A DNA stretch of 64,000 nucleotides from Roridomyces roridus (GCA_029378245.1 JARKIF010000159.1:1-64000); one strand, 5' to 3'; counted from the first letter of the stretch, positions 11,375 to 23,079 are shown. Notes: a model not told the origin generated them from the sequence alone. Numbers and translations: made by a program.

Positions 11375-11470
11375 ATACATGCAGGCTCAGTTGAGGGGTT
11401 CGGAAGATGAAGAAGACACGGAGAGGGAGGATCCAGGAGCGCGTCCGGGCTCAAGGGATCGAGTAGTTTA

Positions 11471-12988
11471 GCCAACAGGCAGAGTACTCTAACGTCGCTG
11501 CAAGATAGATACTGTAGCCAGTCGGGCGTCGATGAATGCATCTTATAGTAGCCCCACATTCAGCTGAATCGAGAGTGGTCACGGCTGCATATACCGGGGA
11601 CGAGAAGGACTCGATCCACTCGAGGGAAAAATAGTCTTCACGAAAAGAAAACTGAATTTGAGAGTGACTACAGAAAACAGATGATATAGTACTTCACTTG
11701 CTCCTCCACCAAGGACTCTTGCCCTTCGGCTGAGCGGAAGGCAAGTGCGAGAAGAACGCCCGTTGGCAGGCGTCACAGTAGGCGGTGGAAATGGTCGTAT
11801 TCTGTGTACGGTCCGGGCCATAATACTACAGTTGGACGTCAGAACCAGAATGGTACCCCGAGTATAGTCGTGCCTGCACACAATTGAGCGAAGTGCATGT
11901 CGGAGGGTGTCTTGCCGACTTCTCGCACCACGGTGAACCACAGTCGTGTTTCGTGTCGTAGGTCGTCTTGAATAGTATGAGCCTACGCGTAGAGCACCAG
12001 TGCAGAAACGGTATACCACTATGTAGTGCCCACAGGCATATCTGTCGCGAGAAACATTGAAGGAAAGCAGAGATAAAGAGAAAGAGGCGGGCGCGTACTG
12101 TATTCCGGAGCTATTTGAACGAGGTCAAAGAAGTAGTCCATTGGCAATTGGGAGCGGCCAGCCTACGTATCGTATTGGCACATTGGAGAGCGGGATGGAG
12201 GAACGGGTTTGTAAAGGTCTGGTGAGGCGATCGTCTTTTAACCCCCAGGCTTCCACCAGTGGAGTTAGATCGAGTCCAACGAAAGCAAGAAAACGAGTTG
12301 ATCTTGCAGGCATGTCGGTGCACGAGGCAATTCCGGTTTGATTGGACAAGAAACGAGAAATGGCCACGGTCCGTGGAAAGGTGATGGCGTCTGACTCTTG
12401 CCATGAAAACGCGGCTGCGGAGGGGCAGGGAAGGCCTTCCGCGTAGTTCCATTTCGGTTGTACTTGGGTAGGTTGCAACGAGCACGCTGATGACGCCGCT
12501 TTGGCGTGTCAACAGCTTCCCAGTGCACCCACAGAATCAATCCGGCAGGTACGGAAAGATATTACTGGACGAGCGCCAGGGAATGCGCCGGGTTGCAGGG
12601 CAGGTTAGTTCATCTCCTGAAGCGATGATAGAAGTGGACCCAGGTGACCGTGACTGTGCCGAAATTCAGCACGACGGAATCCAGGGCCTTGGCCTAGACT
12701 TGGTTTCATCAAGTTCGCCGCCCAAGGGCGTCAGGGAAGGTGTTGACGAAAGTGCGGGATCCACAAATTCAATGAAACCTGATGGTGAGTCAGTAGTCTA
12801 CACACCCCAGAACGTGGTGGAGTTTGGAGGATTTAACGCCCTCCAAAAGAGGGATTATCAATGCGTCGAATGGATGCCGATTCCCCAAAGAGCGAAGAAA
12901 GCTCAGTTTCGCAGGTTTGAATGACGGCGTGTTTGATACCCGCAGGGAGGGCCGAGGCTGAAGGATATCCAGCTTTTGGCGCTTCATG
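11471..12988. other. No supported gene
   Basis: Open frames of 90-146 codons occur on both strands, for example plus 12490-12924 and minus 12111-12540, but none has a recognisable motif, a consistent chain of splice sites or a signal peptide. One minus-strand stretch near 12680-12790 encodes FVDPALSSTPSLTPLGGELDE and could be part of a gene whose other exons I could not find. Confidence 0.3.
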
Positions 12989-13588
12989 CTATACTGCGGA
13001 ACGATCGAATACTTGGAGTGCAACAGCAGGCAAGCTCCGAGCCTCGCGAAAGTAGCAGAAAAACGGGGACATGGAGCCGACGCTTGGAAGAAAGATCTCA
13101 AGTTGGGACAAAAATGAACTGAAAAAATGTATTGAGAACGAGAGTCGTAATGCCGAACAAGTGCGGTAGGATACAAGTACACATGTAATTGAGGCCTTGA
13201 GGAAGAAAGAGGCAGGAGAAGCGACCGCCTGTGCCTCTTCTCCTTGGTTAGCTATGGGTTGAGCTGCAAGCGATGTGAGCGAATGCACAGTTTGGCAGCG
13301 AGAGCACGTACCTTGTTGAGAGGGAGATGCTGCGGATCTTGTTGTTTGTGGTTATAAGCAGAGGAAAAGGCGGCATCCACGAGGACGGATTGGAACGACA
13401 GCGGCCCAGCCCGGGCCGGATTCGAGCGTCGCAAGGGCAGAGAGCGGCGCGTCGGGAACGCGGCGCATGAGGTCCTCGACATGGGGCCATGAGAGTGGCG
13501 TGTCAGGGTGCGGCGTCGACGGTGGCAGAGGCGCAGCACGGATAGAGGACAGGAGCACGAGCGTCGCTAGTGCTGGCAGGATGAGCAT
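12989..13588 (-). CDS. Possible small secreted protein
   Basis: Starts MLILPALATLVLLSSIRAAPLPP, a convincing signal peptide with cleavage near AAP. The first exon alone would give 78 aa. An intron from GTCCTCG to GATCCGCAG, a tiny 18-nt exon, and an intron GTACGT to TTGCAG would continue in phase into AQPIANQGEEAQAVASPASFFLK and a hydrophobic region ending at 12989. The phases agree, but the tiny exon makes this model fragile. No cysteine pattern or family recognised. Confidence 0.3.
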
Positions 13589-14158
13589 TTTATTGCCCGG
13601 GGGCGGTCGTTACTTGGTCGTGGAAGTCGTGAAAGTCGTAGGGTATCCAGAGAAATTTGGCTGTATAAGTGGCATTTTTGTAAAGAAAAGACCTTTGGGT
13701 AGCCTCGTGGTGGTGGTGGCAAGTAGACAGCATTTGTCTTGTTTGACGATTTTGATCAATCGCCATTCAACGCCCAACCTCTTTGACCCCCATATCTCCG
13801 GCTACTTACCTGAGAAGACGGGCAAGGGCCGCTGAGAGGAAGAATGAACAATCGGTGACGGGCTGTTTGCGGCCGCAGTACAGGAAAACCACCTGCTGCC
13901 CCCGCGACGCAATTCGAGTCGGGTCCCAGCTACAACTTCAAGCTTCAAGTTCTAGTTGGTCATGGACTTGCCCTCGGCACCAATGAGTACTAGTAAACCG
14001 TTGGCCTCGTTACTGCTTTATCTTCTGGAAGCGACTTTTGATGGACCAGCCGATAACAGGCATCCTGCACGTCATATCCGACTCATAGAAAAAAAAAGCG
14101 TGTGCGACTGCCAGGTTGTTGTTCTTCCTTCCCACCCACGCTCTCTTCACCGTCTGCG
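13589..14158. other. Intergenic, divergent promoter region
   Basis: Lies between the possible minus-strand secreted protein and the plus-strand cupredoxin-like gene. No motif-bearing open frame. Pyrimidine-rich near 14117-14150, as usual just upstream of fungal starts. Confidence 0.5.
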
Positions 14159-15024
14159 ATGCTCTCCGCTGCCCTCTCCGTGCGTGTGCCCCCGAAAGGT
14201 TATTCAAAAGGCTCAAAGTATCCCAGGTCTTCGCGCTCGTGAGCTGTGTCGTAGCAGCTTCGTCGACCAGTGCTGCTCCAACTCAAACAACGCACGTTAT
14301 CACCGTTGCAAACAACCTCACCGCGACCAACGCGTCTGCCGTTTTCACTCCAGTGCGTCTCTTGCTTTGGCACTTTTCTCGTCTCAAATCGTTTCAGAAC
14401 GTCTTGACTGCGTCGCTCGGAGACACGATTGTCTTCAATTTCACCCAGGGCAACCACTCGTTCACCAGATCTGCATTCGACACTCCTTGCATCCCCTTGC
14501 AGCAAACCAACGCCTCGAGCATTCCTTTGAGCAGCGGCATTCGTGCCACTGCCAATGGAACGAGCAGCCAATATATCGTGACCATGAACCCCGACATTGT
14601 CAATCAGACAATTTGGTACTACGACGAGGTACGGGGTCGCGTCGCGCATTTTCGGATTTCGAAAAAAAGATTGACGTACTTTAAACAGGCGACCTGCGGC
14701 ATCGGCGGCGTTGGTGTGATCAACACGGGAAACGTCTCCGCGACTGACCAGCCGTACGACGCGTTTGTGGTATGTTCTTCCATTCCAGCAGACAGACAAC
14801 TCGAATTGAAACACTATTAGCGCAACGCGGAGCGTCTTAACGGGACTGCTGCCAGCGCGACTTCCTCCAGTCCTGCATCTTCCAACGCCAGCCCCACCAG
14901 CGGCGGTGGGAACTCTGCCCCATCATCGGGCTCCAACTCTGGCTCGAACACTTCTTCCGGCATGCGCGCCACCGTGCCCACGGTCTTGACCCTACTCGGG
15001 CTTGCAGCTGCACTTGTATTCTAG
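14159..15024 (+). CDS. Secreted serine-rich cupredoxin-like protein, probable GPI anchor
   Basis: Introns at 14180-14226, 14353-14397, 14639-14688 and 14770-14820 give one frame of about 224 aa. A signal peptide (MLSALS-type start plus VFALVSCVVAASSTSAAP) is split by the first intron. The body has the fungal extracellular cupredoxin layout: HVITVANNL, SLGDTIVFNFTQGNHSFTRSAF, DTPCIPL, then IWYYDE and ATCGIGGVGVIN. The first His (GNHSF) and a Cys are present, but the usual H-C-x-x-G-M copper loop reads ATCGIGG, so two copper ligands appear to be lost. The C-terminal 60 residues are Ser/Gly/Asn-rich and end in a hydrophobic segment (VLTLLGLAAALVF) typical of GPI attachment. Probably a cell-wall or surface protein; copper binding is doubtful. 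Confidence 0.8.
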
Positions 15025-15420
15025 TTTATTAGGCTACAATCGTATACCCTTGTGCTCCATGTTGTTCTTGCTTGATTATACATACATTCTTTGCTGCGAT
15101 TGAGTTGGCCGTTCCCGCGTGGGACCTTGGGCCTTGATAACATTAAGTATAACACTATAACGCGTTGTTGCAAGCTGTTTACATCATGTCGCGTTTGATC
15201 ACACCGGCACACGGTGCGCGCTACGGCGGCCGAACGACTTCGAGCTCAATATCTCACTGGCCACTGAACATGTGCGCCTCAAGTTACGTTCGTCAACCGA
15301 CGCCGCAAGAACAAATTTCTCTTTTGCGACTGTCACTTGAGATTCCAGGTTTCCAGTCTAGGTCACCTGTTTCCCTCTCTTCAACTGTATAAACTGGCCA
15401 CCGTATTGTAAGTGCATCCA
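15025..15420. other. Intergenic, beta-glucosidase promoter
   Basis: No gene seen. Contains a TATAAA at 15388-15393, 28 bp before the GH3 start. Confidence 0.5.
15388..15393 (+). promoter_or_regulatory. TATA-like box before GH3 gene
   Basis: TATAAA in CTGTATAAACTGG, 28 bp upstream of the ATG at 15421. The close spacing implies a very short leader if it is used. Confidence 0.35.
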
Positions 15421-18323
15421 ATGGTTTTCCTCCCGGTCCTTCTCAGTTTTCTGCTCACCCAGACCGCGCTCGTTCTGGGTGACGCTGTCCCAAATGCGAC
15501 TGGTGGTTCATGGACCAAAGGTTTCGCCCAGGCACAAGCCCTGGTCAAGCAGATGGTATTTCAACGCATATATCTGTCGCGAGATGCTGATGCCGCCTAG
15601 ACCATCGCAGAGAAGGTATTCCGACTCTCCGACGCGTCTTTCACATCTACCAACCGTGTTTCAAGGTCAACGTGACTACTGGCTTTAACGGGAACTGCGT
15701 CGGACAGACCGGACAAGTACCGCGTCTGGGATTGACCGCCCTTTGCTTGGAAGACGGTCCTCTTGGCGTCCGCCCCGTGCGTAGGGTGTCGCAGTTTCCT
15801 GCTGGAGTCACCACCGCGGCCACTTGGAATCGGGATCTCATGGCTGCCCGAGGAACTGCTTTGGGCCAAGAGTTTCATGACAAAGGAGTATGTGTCCATG
15901 CCTGGGCTTGTTTGAATGCTGAGACTCTTGTAGGTTAACATATGGCTAGGTAATCGTCTGGTCGTTTGTAATTCTCCTTCTCCGTTGACATTGCTTTTTT
16001 CAGGACCGGTTACTGGGGGGCCACTTGGTCGAAGTCCCTTCGGTGGTCGGAACTGGGAAGGTTTCGGCTCTGACCCGTCAGTCTTGGTTTCCTTTTTTTT
16101 GCTGGTTTGCTTTATTGAATGAATTCACAGTTATCTTCACGGTGTTGCTTCGTACATGACTGTTCAAGCTGCTCAAGCCGAAGGCGTGGTAACTTGTTCC
16201 AAACACTACATCGCATACGAGCAGGTGAAGACGAAGAGTGATATCCCTATTTTCTACTCAACCACATTAGGAAACGTTCCGAGACGCATTCACCATTTTA
16301 ACTTCCACAAACCAACTGCCCATCTCCTCCAACTTGGATGATAAGACCGCTCACGAGGTTTATCTGGTGAGCGACCCAATTAATCAAGTATGCCCACATT
16401 TTCACACCGTTTCCCAGTGGCCCTTTGCCGAAGCTGTTCGAGCTGGTACCGGCACGATCATGTGCAGCTACAACGAAGTCAACGGCTCACATGCCTGTGC
16501 GGACGATCACACATTGAATCAAGTTCTCAAGCAAGAGCTTGGGTTCCAGGGGGCAATTCTATCAGATTGGGGAGGAACCTGGGATACCGAGTCCTCGGCG
16601 CTCGCGGGCATGGATGTCACGATGCCGGGGTCCGGCTTCAGCGGTTTTCTGGGCGACTTCTTCGGCGACGAATTGGTTGCCCTCGTCGAAAACGGCACTG
16701 TTCCGGAAGCGCGGCTCGACGATATGGTTCTGCGTGTCTTGACACCGATTTTGCAGCACCAAGACCTGAGCACTTACCCCCAGCCAACCTTCAACGCAAA
16801 CGATATCACCGCTCCCACCAACAATGTCCGCCGCGATCACTACAAGGTCATCCAGGCCATCGGACAGGAAGCCATTACTCTTGTCAAGAACAACAGAAAA
16901 ACCGGAGGTGGACTTCCCTTACCGGCGCCAGCATCCATGAGCTCTCTCGCCGTCATCGGCGAAGATGCATCTGCGTCTCTCTACGGTGCCACTTCCTGCG
17001 GTAACTCGGGTAGTTCCTGCTTGATCGAGAACAACGGGACAGTCACAACTGGAGGCGGTTCAGGATGGGCGTTCCCACCCTACACCATAGATCCCCTGGC
17101 AGCGATTAATGCGTTCGTGCGCGCCGATGGTCCCGACATCAACCAGCATCTTGAGAATTGGGACCTTGGAGCGGCAGCGATGCAGGCTAGCCAGTCAGAG
17201 GCCGCTCTCGTGTTCATCTCGGCGTATGCAACGGAAGGAACGGATCGTCTCAACCTGACCGCGTACTCGCAGGGTGACGCGCTCGTCGAGGCGATCGCAG
17301 CTGTCAACAAGAACACAATCGTGATAATGCATATTCCGGGTCCTATTATTGTGGAAAGTTGGATCGACCATCCAAACGTGAGTAGTGGTTTCTTTTGTTC
17401 CTCTGTCCGACTTACAATTGGTTTAGGTGACGGCAGTCCTCGTCGCGCATCTTCCCGGGCAAGAGAGCGGTAACTCTCTCGTCCCTGTTCTATGGGGCCA
17501 GGCATCGCCGTCCGGGAAGCTCCCCTATACATTTGCGAAGCAGGAGTCCGGTACGTCTTTGCGCGATGCATGGCCGAATCGGCTGTGAACCTTCTCCTCA
17601 GACTGGCCTCCTAATAACATCGTTTCTACCGATGTGTTCGCACCCCAGGCGGATTTCACTGAGAAACTCCTTTTCGATTACAAGGCCCGTTCATTTTATT
17701 TGCGTCAAATCCGCGCCTAACCACGCTTGCTCTGTAGTGGTTTGACGCCAAAAACATCACACCCCGTTGGGAATTTGGCTTCGGATTGAGCTATACCGAT
17801 TTCACATATGGCGAGCTCAGCATTGCAAAGACGTTCAAGGTGGACAACACATCCATCCAGCCGACATCGGAGCCCTTCCTCAAGAGCACCACCAACCCGG
17901 GGAGTAGTATGTACGATATCTTGTATACCGTGAGTTCTTTCATATTGGCATTTCTTGGATCTCATCCTGCTGTAGGCCACTATCACTGTAAAGAACACTG
18001 GATCGGTCAGCGGCGCCGAGGTTGCCCAATTATATGTATCGTTCCCCGAGAGCGAGGGCGAGCCGCCGAATTCCCTGCGTGGCTTTGACAAACTTGTCCT
18101 GTCGCCTGGCGAGAGCGGTGTCGCGACGTTCGAGTTGACGAGGAAGGATTTGTCTGTGTGGGACGTGGTGAATCAACGATGGGAAAGTGAGTTGTTTGCT
18201 TTGCTTCTTGCTAAATGTGTTCTGAATGGAGGGTCTGTTCCAGTCCCGCAAGGAACCTTCAAACTCTCGGCGGGCGCTTCCAGTCGTGATTTCCGTTCCG
18301 TCGTATCGCACAGTTTTGCGTAG
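15421..18323 (+). CDS. Secreted GH3 beta-glucosidase
   Basis: Family GH3 enzymes release glucose from cellobiose and other beta-glucosides outside the cell. The signal peptide is [20 protein letters not shown]. Domain order is the N-terminal TIM barrel ([47 protein letters not shown]), the nucleophile motif [10 protein letters not shown] (Asp of SDW), the C-terminal sandwich from about [15 protein letters not shown], and a fibronectin-III-like domain ([31 protein letters not shown]). More than ten introns of about 45-60 nt interrupt the 5' third and the 3' end. The exon encoding TEKLLFDYK must join WFDAKNITP, yet the sequence at the donor is AAG followed by GCCCGT, not GT. Full length for the family. 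Confidence 0.92.
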
Positions 18324-18384
18324 TAACAAGATACGAAATGAAAATCCATCTGACATTAAATACAACGAGAAAAAATACAGGCTG

Positions 18385-19252
18385 TTACGACTTGGCAAAC
18401 TTTCGGCCAAAGGTGCTAAAGGGGTTCCCCCGTTTCCGTTCTGCGGACGGAGTTTTGTCAGTCGCGCGCACCTCCTGTACGCCTGCATCCCCTTCTATGT
18501 TCAACCCAGCCATATTCATCCTGAGGCTGTCCAAGTGGGAACGACTCGGCTGACCCGCAGGAGCAGGAGACGGTGTAGAGGCAGCGACATCTGCGTCAAC
18601 GGGTGGCATATCCTCGTCGTCCTCCTCCTCTTCAACGACTACACCATTTACGACGGTCGAGGCTTGCATGGACTCAGTGACGGTTCAAAATTCGACCAAA
18701 CAACACTGACTGGTAATTCCTTGATCAGGTACATCGCTGGAGATTGGGTCCATCGCAGCGGGCGATGGGCTGGAAGCTAAATCAAAGGCAAATTGAGATG
18801 TGGCGGGGAAATAAACCAAAAGCCCAACCTTGGCGATCCTGAGTGGAGTTTCGTGAGTGGCTCCGGCCAGAGTGCGAGAGGAATTCTCCTTCGACAATCT
18901 CGACATGTCCTGGGGCGTCCATAGCCGCCTCAAGATCACTGCGATCACCCCAGTTGGCTTCTGTGTTGTTGTAGTATAAACCTCTCCCGTAGGACGCGTA
19001 CTCTTGGTGGTGGTGCCGAGGGCGATGCCGAGGAGGCGGACCTCGAGAGACGCCAGGAGGGGGATAACCACGAGGCGGTTGAGGTCCTCGTGGCGGATTA
19101 TAGTGCTGACGATATTCGTCGTCGTTGTAGTTGTTGTTCGAGTTCACAGTATAAACGGAGTAATGCTGGTGGTGCTCGTTCAAATCCCCAGAAATGGTGT
19201 TGAACGTTCCACCCTGGACGGTGAAGTTGGTTGCCCCAGCAAAGAAGGCCAT
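18385..19252 (-). CDS. GGxF-motif protein 1, low-complexity tail
   Basis: Starts MAFFAGATNFTVQGG, then TFNTISGDLNEHHQHY. This is a short beta-strand-like motif of the form F-x-[VI]-x-G-G-x-F-x-x-[VI]-x-G-[DN]. It is known at the N-termini of many Agaricomycete proteins, some of them with NACHT or other effector domains. Next is an Asn/Tyr/Arg/Pro-rich region (PPRGPQPPRGYPPPG), then an acidic stretch (EEEEDDEDMPP) and a C-terminus ending FGRKFAKS. Introns after HSRNSTQDRQ and after DQGIT keep the frame to the stop at 18385. No globular domain is seen. It is adjacent to and in the same orientation as a second gene with the same motif. Function unknown. Confidence 0.6.
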
Positions 19253-19627
19253 AGTGGTGCAGGTAGAAGGGATGCAGATGGATAACGTAGTAAAGTGTCT
19301 CTGGCAGGGCAAGGCGGCGCAGAGCTGTGTGAACTGCTTCCGCGGGAGCACAACACGGACAAACAGACTCGTCCTTTGAGCCCATAAAGGAAATTGTGCG
19401 AGTAGGAGTAGCTCCACTGCAATACAATGTTGCAAATCGCACCATTTCACCAACAAGGCAGACCGGAGGGTTGGCAGAAAGCGCCACTATGTAAATAACA
19501 GGATTCATTCACAGCAGTTATCATTAGACCTCGGCATATGATATATCAGAACACTGACAGAACACGTGTGGTTACATATACAGAGCGCGGAAAACAGAGA
19601 GATAGCAATCATACAGCATTTGTACAT

Positions 19628-20629
19628 TTATCGACGCCATTGGGAGAAGGATGCCCCATTGTTCTGAGGGGATTGTTGACTGTAACTGCGAGGAGGCCGA
19701 GAAGAAGAAGGGGGCGGCATTTCAGACTCCGAGCCTGAGCCACCATCCAGCTGATCGTCGGATGAATTTCTCCGTTCCGATTGCTGGTGAGAAGGGCGCC
19801 TATTCGGTGGGAAAGAGGTTTGGGAGCGCCGAGGCGGCTGCCCGTGTGATGGTGGCGGTCTTGAATGGGCAGGGCGAGGATGTGCCCGAGAATGGGGTGG
19901 TTGCCCATTGCCCCCCGAGTTCATCGGCCTCGGAGGGGAATGAACTTGAGGTAAGAAGTCGGGATGAGGAGTATCCGTTGAGGATATGCTGTCGGGTGAG
20001 CCAGATCGATGTGTGGGATCGTAAGATTGGGAGTTTGCCCTCGGTATGGGTCCGGGTGCACCAGGAGTCCAAGGGGCGCCTGTTGACACCGGCGCGGACC
20101 TCGCTGAGTGCATCGGCGGCGGGGGGCGGTATGCATTCGCGGGATACTGGTCGTGATGGTAATGGTTGGGGAAGTGCGCTGAAGTGAACTCTTCGCGTGG
20201 CCGTGAATCGAGTAGGGCGGGCACAGTCGCCTGCCTTCCGGGATCATGGGATGAATAAGGATGCTCTTGCGAGGGAAAGGCCGCTGGGTGGGAGTACGAA
20301 CGGCCTGGCAGTGGAAAGAGGGTCAGCACAAGAGAAGGGTGGCGAGTAGAGGACGTGCCTGGCCCGTCCTGAGGGTTACGGTACCCATAAGTCTGATCGT
20401 TGTAGCGGGGACGATGCCCTGAAGAAAGTGGTCAGTCAGCTGTTCTGACTCTGAAAGAACACGAAGCACCAAAGTTGTCCTGGTTGTGCCAGTCGTTGGG
20501 TGTCGGGTAGGAGTGGTAATGATGTTCGTTGAGATTCCCGTTTACATTCCTGAAATTTCCGCCGTTGACAACCATGTTATTGCAGTTGTTGAAGAGGCCG
20601 CCGCCAGTGGGTTGGGGCTGGTCAGACAT
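19628..20629 (-). CDS. GGxF-motif protein 2, Pro/Ser/His-rich tail
   Basis: Starts MSDQPQPTGGGLFNNC, then MVVNGGNFRNVNGNLNEHHYHS, the same motif as the neighbour downstream, including the identical LNEHH. An intron starting GTGCTTCG (near 20459) and ending CTTCAG joins to GHRPRYNDQTYGYRNPQ. The remaining 240 residues are Pro, Ser, His and Gln-rich and almost certainly disordered, ending ASFSQWRR at 19628. No domain recognised. The pair probably arose by tandem duplication, with conservation restricted to the N-terminal 25 residues. Confidence 0.62.
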
Positions 20630-20827
20630 GGTCAAGAGTGATAGCCCAGGAAGAGAAATGAGGAATGTTTCTGGCGCTTTATACGGTAGCCCTGGAGTCA
20701 CGGGCCTGGATCAGGAAGAGATAGGATGACGGAAACGAGGTATTGTGTCGAGGCTCGATGATAAAAGGCTGTACGAAGACAAAAAGCATCCGATATGAGC
20801 ACAAGGGCTTATGTATTGACTTCCCCA

Positions 20828-21630
20828 TCAGACATGGAGGTTACGTGTGATTGGATGTAACATTGAACAAAGTGCTGTTTTCCAGACTACCACGTTAGAA
20901 CAAAGCAGACAACATGAGAGCAAGAACTCACTGTGCGCCCATATGGCCGTTGCAATCCGATTCAAAAGAGTGGAAACTAATCGGACGATTGGCCCTGCAA
21001 CTACGGCCGAGAATCCCGTCCGCCTGGAGGTAAGGAGTGAGATCAACGTTAGGCGCATACTTATTTCAATGACATACACTATACCAGAAAGCCGGTTTTG
21101 CCTCGCGAACCTATATTCTGCTCTCAAGCCAGTTCCAGAGCAATGCGAATGTTGCGACATAGAAAGAAGTGCAATCTGCGACCGTTGTCCAACTCACAAG
21201 AATGGGGGCCGAAGAAAATCTTGTATCCAACATGAATCGACAAGCTCATTCATTACCCGGGGGGCTACGGGTCCATGCATGCTATGGGAAGGTGAGACCG
21301 AGGTTCAAAGGACAAGTCGTGAGCGACACTCACTGGGTAAGGAAGATTTCTTCTCGTTTCGCATATTGACGTCAAGGGGAAAACCGGTCCTGGGTTTGTA
21401 TCCACAATGGACTTACCTTGTCCGCGAAGAGGCGGTATGCAGCATGCTTCAACGACCACGTAACTTGGGGGAAACTGCAGTCTGGTCTGGACAAGCTGGT
21501 ACTCGATTTTACGCCGGTCTACGACTCGGAGGCTCAGCGGAAAGGAGCGCGTCGGGATTCGAGTTCGTTCAGAGTCATGAAAGTTGCCGTCAAGGTGGCG
21601 GCCAGTTTGCTTGAATGCAAGGCGTGTCAT
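20828..21630 (-). CDS. Possible multi-exon gene, unassigned
   Basis: Several good minus-strand splice signals occur (GTAAGT near 21419, GTATGT near 21080, GTGAGT near 20935). The last exons read in phase as RTGFSAVVAGPIVRLVSTLLNRIATAIWAH then WKTALCSMLHPITRNLHV and a stop at 20828, suggesting a membrane helix. I could not carry one frame back to a start. The plus strand is open for 768 nt over the same interval (20847-21614, first ATG about 20944), which is unusual. Either strand could be coding. Confidence 0.22.
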
Positions 21631-23079
21631 AACAGTGAGGGAGGAAGCGAGGAGGCCGTCCCGAATGGAGTTACATAACAGCTAGGCGACGTTGATCCTC
21701 TCTTCCACCAGCGACCCGGCGGGAATTGTTCAGATAGCTGCGTCTCTTGATTATGTGCCGTGCTCATCGCGAATTGAATCAAGCTCCCAAGACCATGTTC
21801 ATTGCAATACACGAACTACTACGCGTCAAAGAAAAACAACAAACGCTGCACGATTAACGTGCTATTAGTCGACCCGAAGGTCTCAAGCCTGGGGGCCCAC
21901 GACAAGGGTGCACGAGGGTTGCGAACCCACCCCCAGGAACCGCACGCCTCGACAGCCTCCCCGGTCTGCGTCTACATCGTCGTCAGTTGAAGGGCGCTGA
22001 AAGAGAGTGGACGACGTACCTTCGGTCGGATGGTGAGGAATGGGGTCTAAGGTGGCCGGGTTGGTCCACCGTCACGTCTCGCTCGCCGCCTCGACCCCTC
22101 GCTTCATCGAAGGAGCCCAGGCTGCGTTGGCTCATGCGTGCGACCCCATCCCTCTGACCGCGAGCTATACAAGTCTCCCGGTGACCCGCGCTCTCTTGTG
22201 GGGGAGAATGATACGAAAGCACTGTGAAAGCAATACGAAAGCAACGACAGCAAAGTAATCCGTGGTCTTGAGTGCGGCCAGACTGCAAAGGATCAGCACG
22301 ACGGGACGGCCGCAAGCGGACGCACCTGGCGGGCCTCGCCGTGTTGCGGTTTAAGAGAGACGGTGGTTTTAAGAAGGAAGAAGAGGCTGGGGATTGCAGG
22401 CTACGCACCTCCATTTTATTCCTTTCCTCTCCATTTTAATTAACATTCTACATTCTTCACTGGCGGAAGTGATTTTCTACCCGCTCGATCCACACAGCCT
22501 TGAGAACGTTGACCTTCGAGCTGAGAGAACGTAGAGGACGTAGCAATGCAATTCTTTGGAGTGTCGACGATGAACGCGAAGAGGCGTCGGGAAGTCCAAA
22601 CAGGGAAACGCCGTGGGTACAGCCACTGATACATGCGAGAGTGCTTATCAATCCGTCTGCGTCTTCTTCGTCTGCTACGACCAAGGACGACCACCATGCT
22701 CTCGAATACATAGTCCTTGGCGCACCTCCTCCGTGCCTCCGCCGCCGCCGATATGACGTTCGATCGAGTTCCCGAGTCAAATGTCGGATGCGAGTTCCCG
22801 AGTAAAATGGAACGGAGACTCGATCGCGTCTATAAAAACAGGCCAACACACAATCCCTCTTTCTTCACTACCACCAGTTGCTCCCCCAGGGGAGGTAAGT
22901 CGCTCGCCCTTTCCACCTCGCCATTCACTTACATCTTCTACAGCGACTGCATCAGCCAGGAGAAGATGAAGCTACACCAGCCGCCGACCCCAGCGTGTGC
23001 TCGCAACACCCTAGACCTACCACCAAAGCACCCTGGCACCACCGGCGCGCGGGGGCCATCCTCCAGCACTGGCGATTGT

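Larger units (their letters stand above)
9560..11470 (+). repeat. Dispersed duplicated unit, copy A (about 1.9 kb)
   Basis: From about CAGTGAGAGGAAG to GGGCTCAAGGGATCGAG this stretch is strongly similar, with small indels, to 21630-24382. Conserved blocks include GTCGACCCGAAGGTCTCAAG, the 10340-10480 AT-rich segment, a TATA box and a small spliced gene. Both copies lie immediately upstream of a minus-strand gene start, and both are in the same orientation. No terminal inverted repeats, long terminal repeats or poly-A tail were seen at the ends, so I call it a segmental duplication, not a transposon. Confidence 0.75.

Noticed and set aside
9560..11470. The 1.9-kb unit as a transposon
   Set aside because: No inverted or direct terminal repeats, no target duplications at its outer ends and no mobility gene in either copy.
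11579..12019. 146-codon minus-strand frame
   Set aside because: Arg/Ser/Thr-rich with no recognisable domain and no supporting splice or promoter signals.
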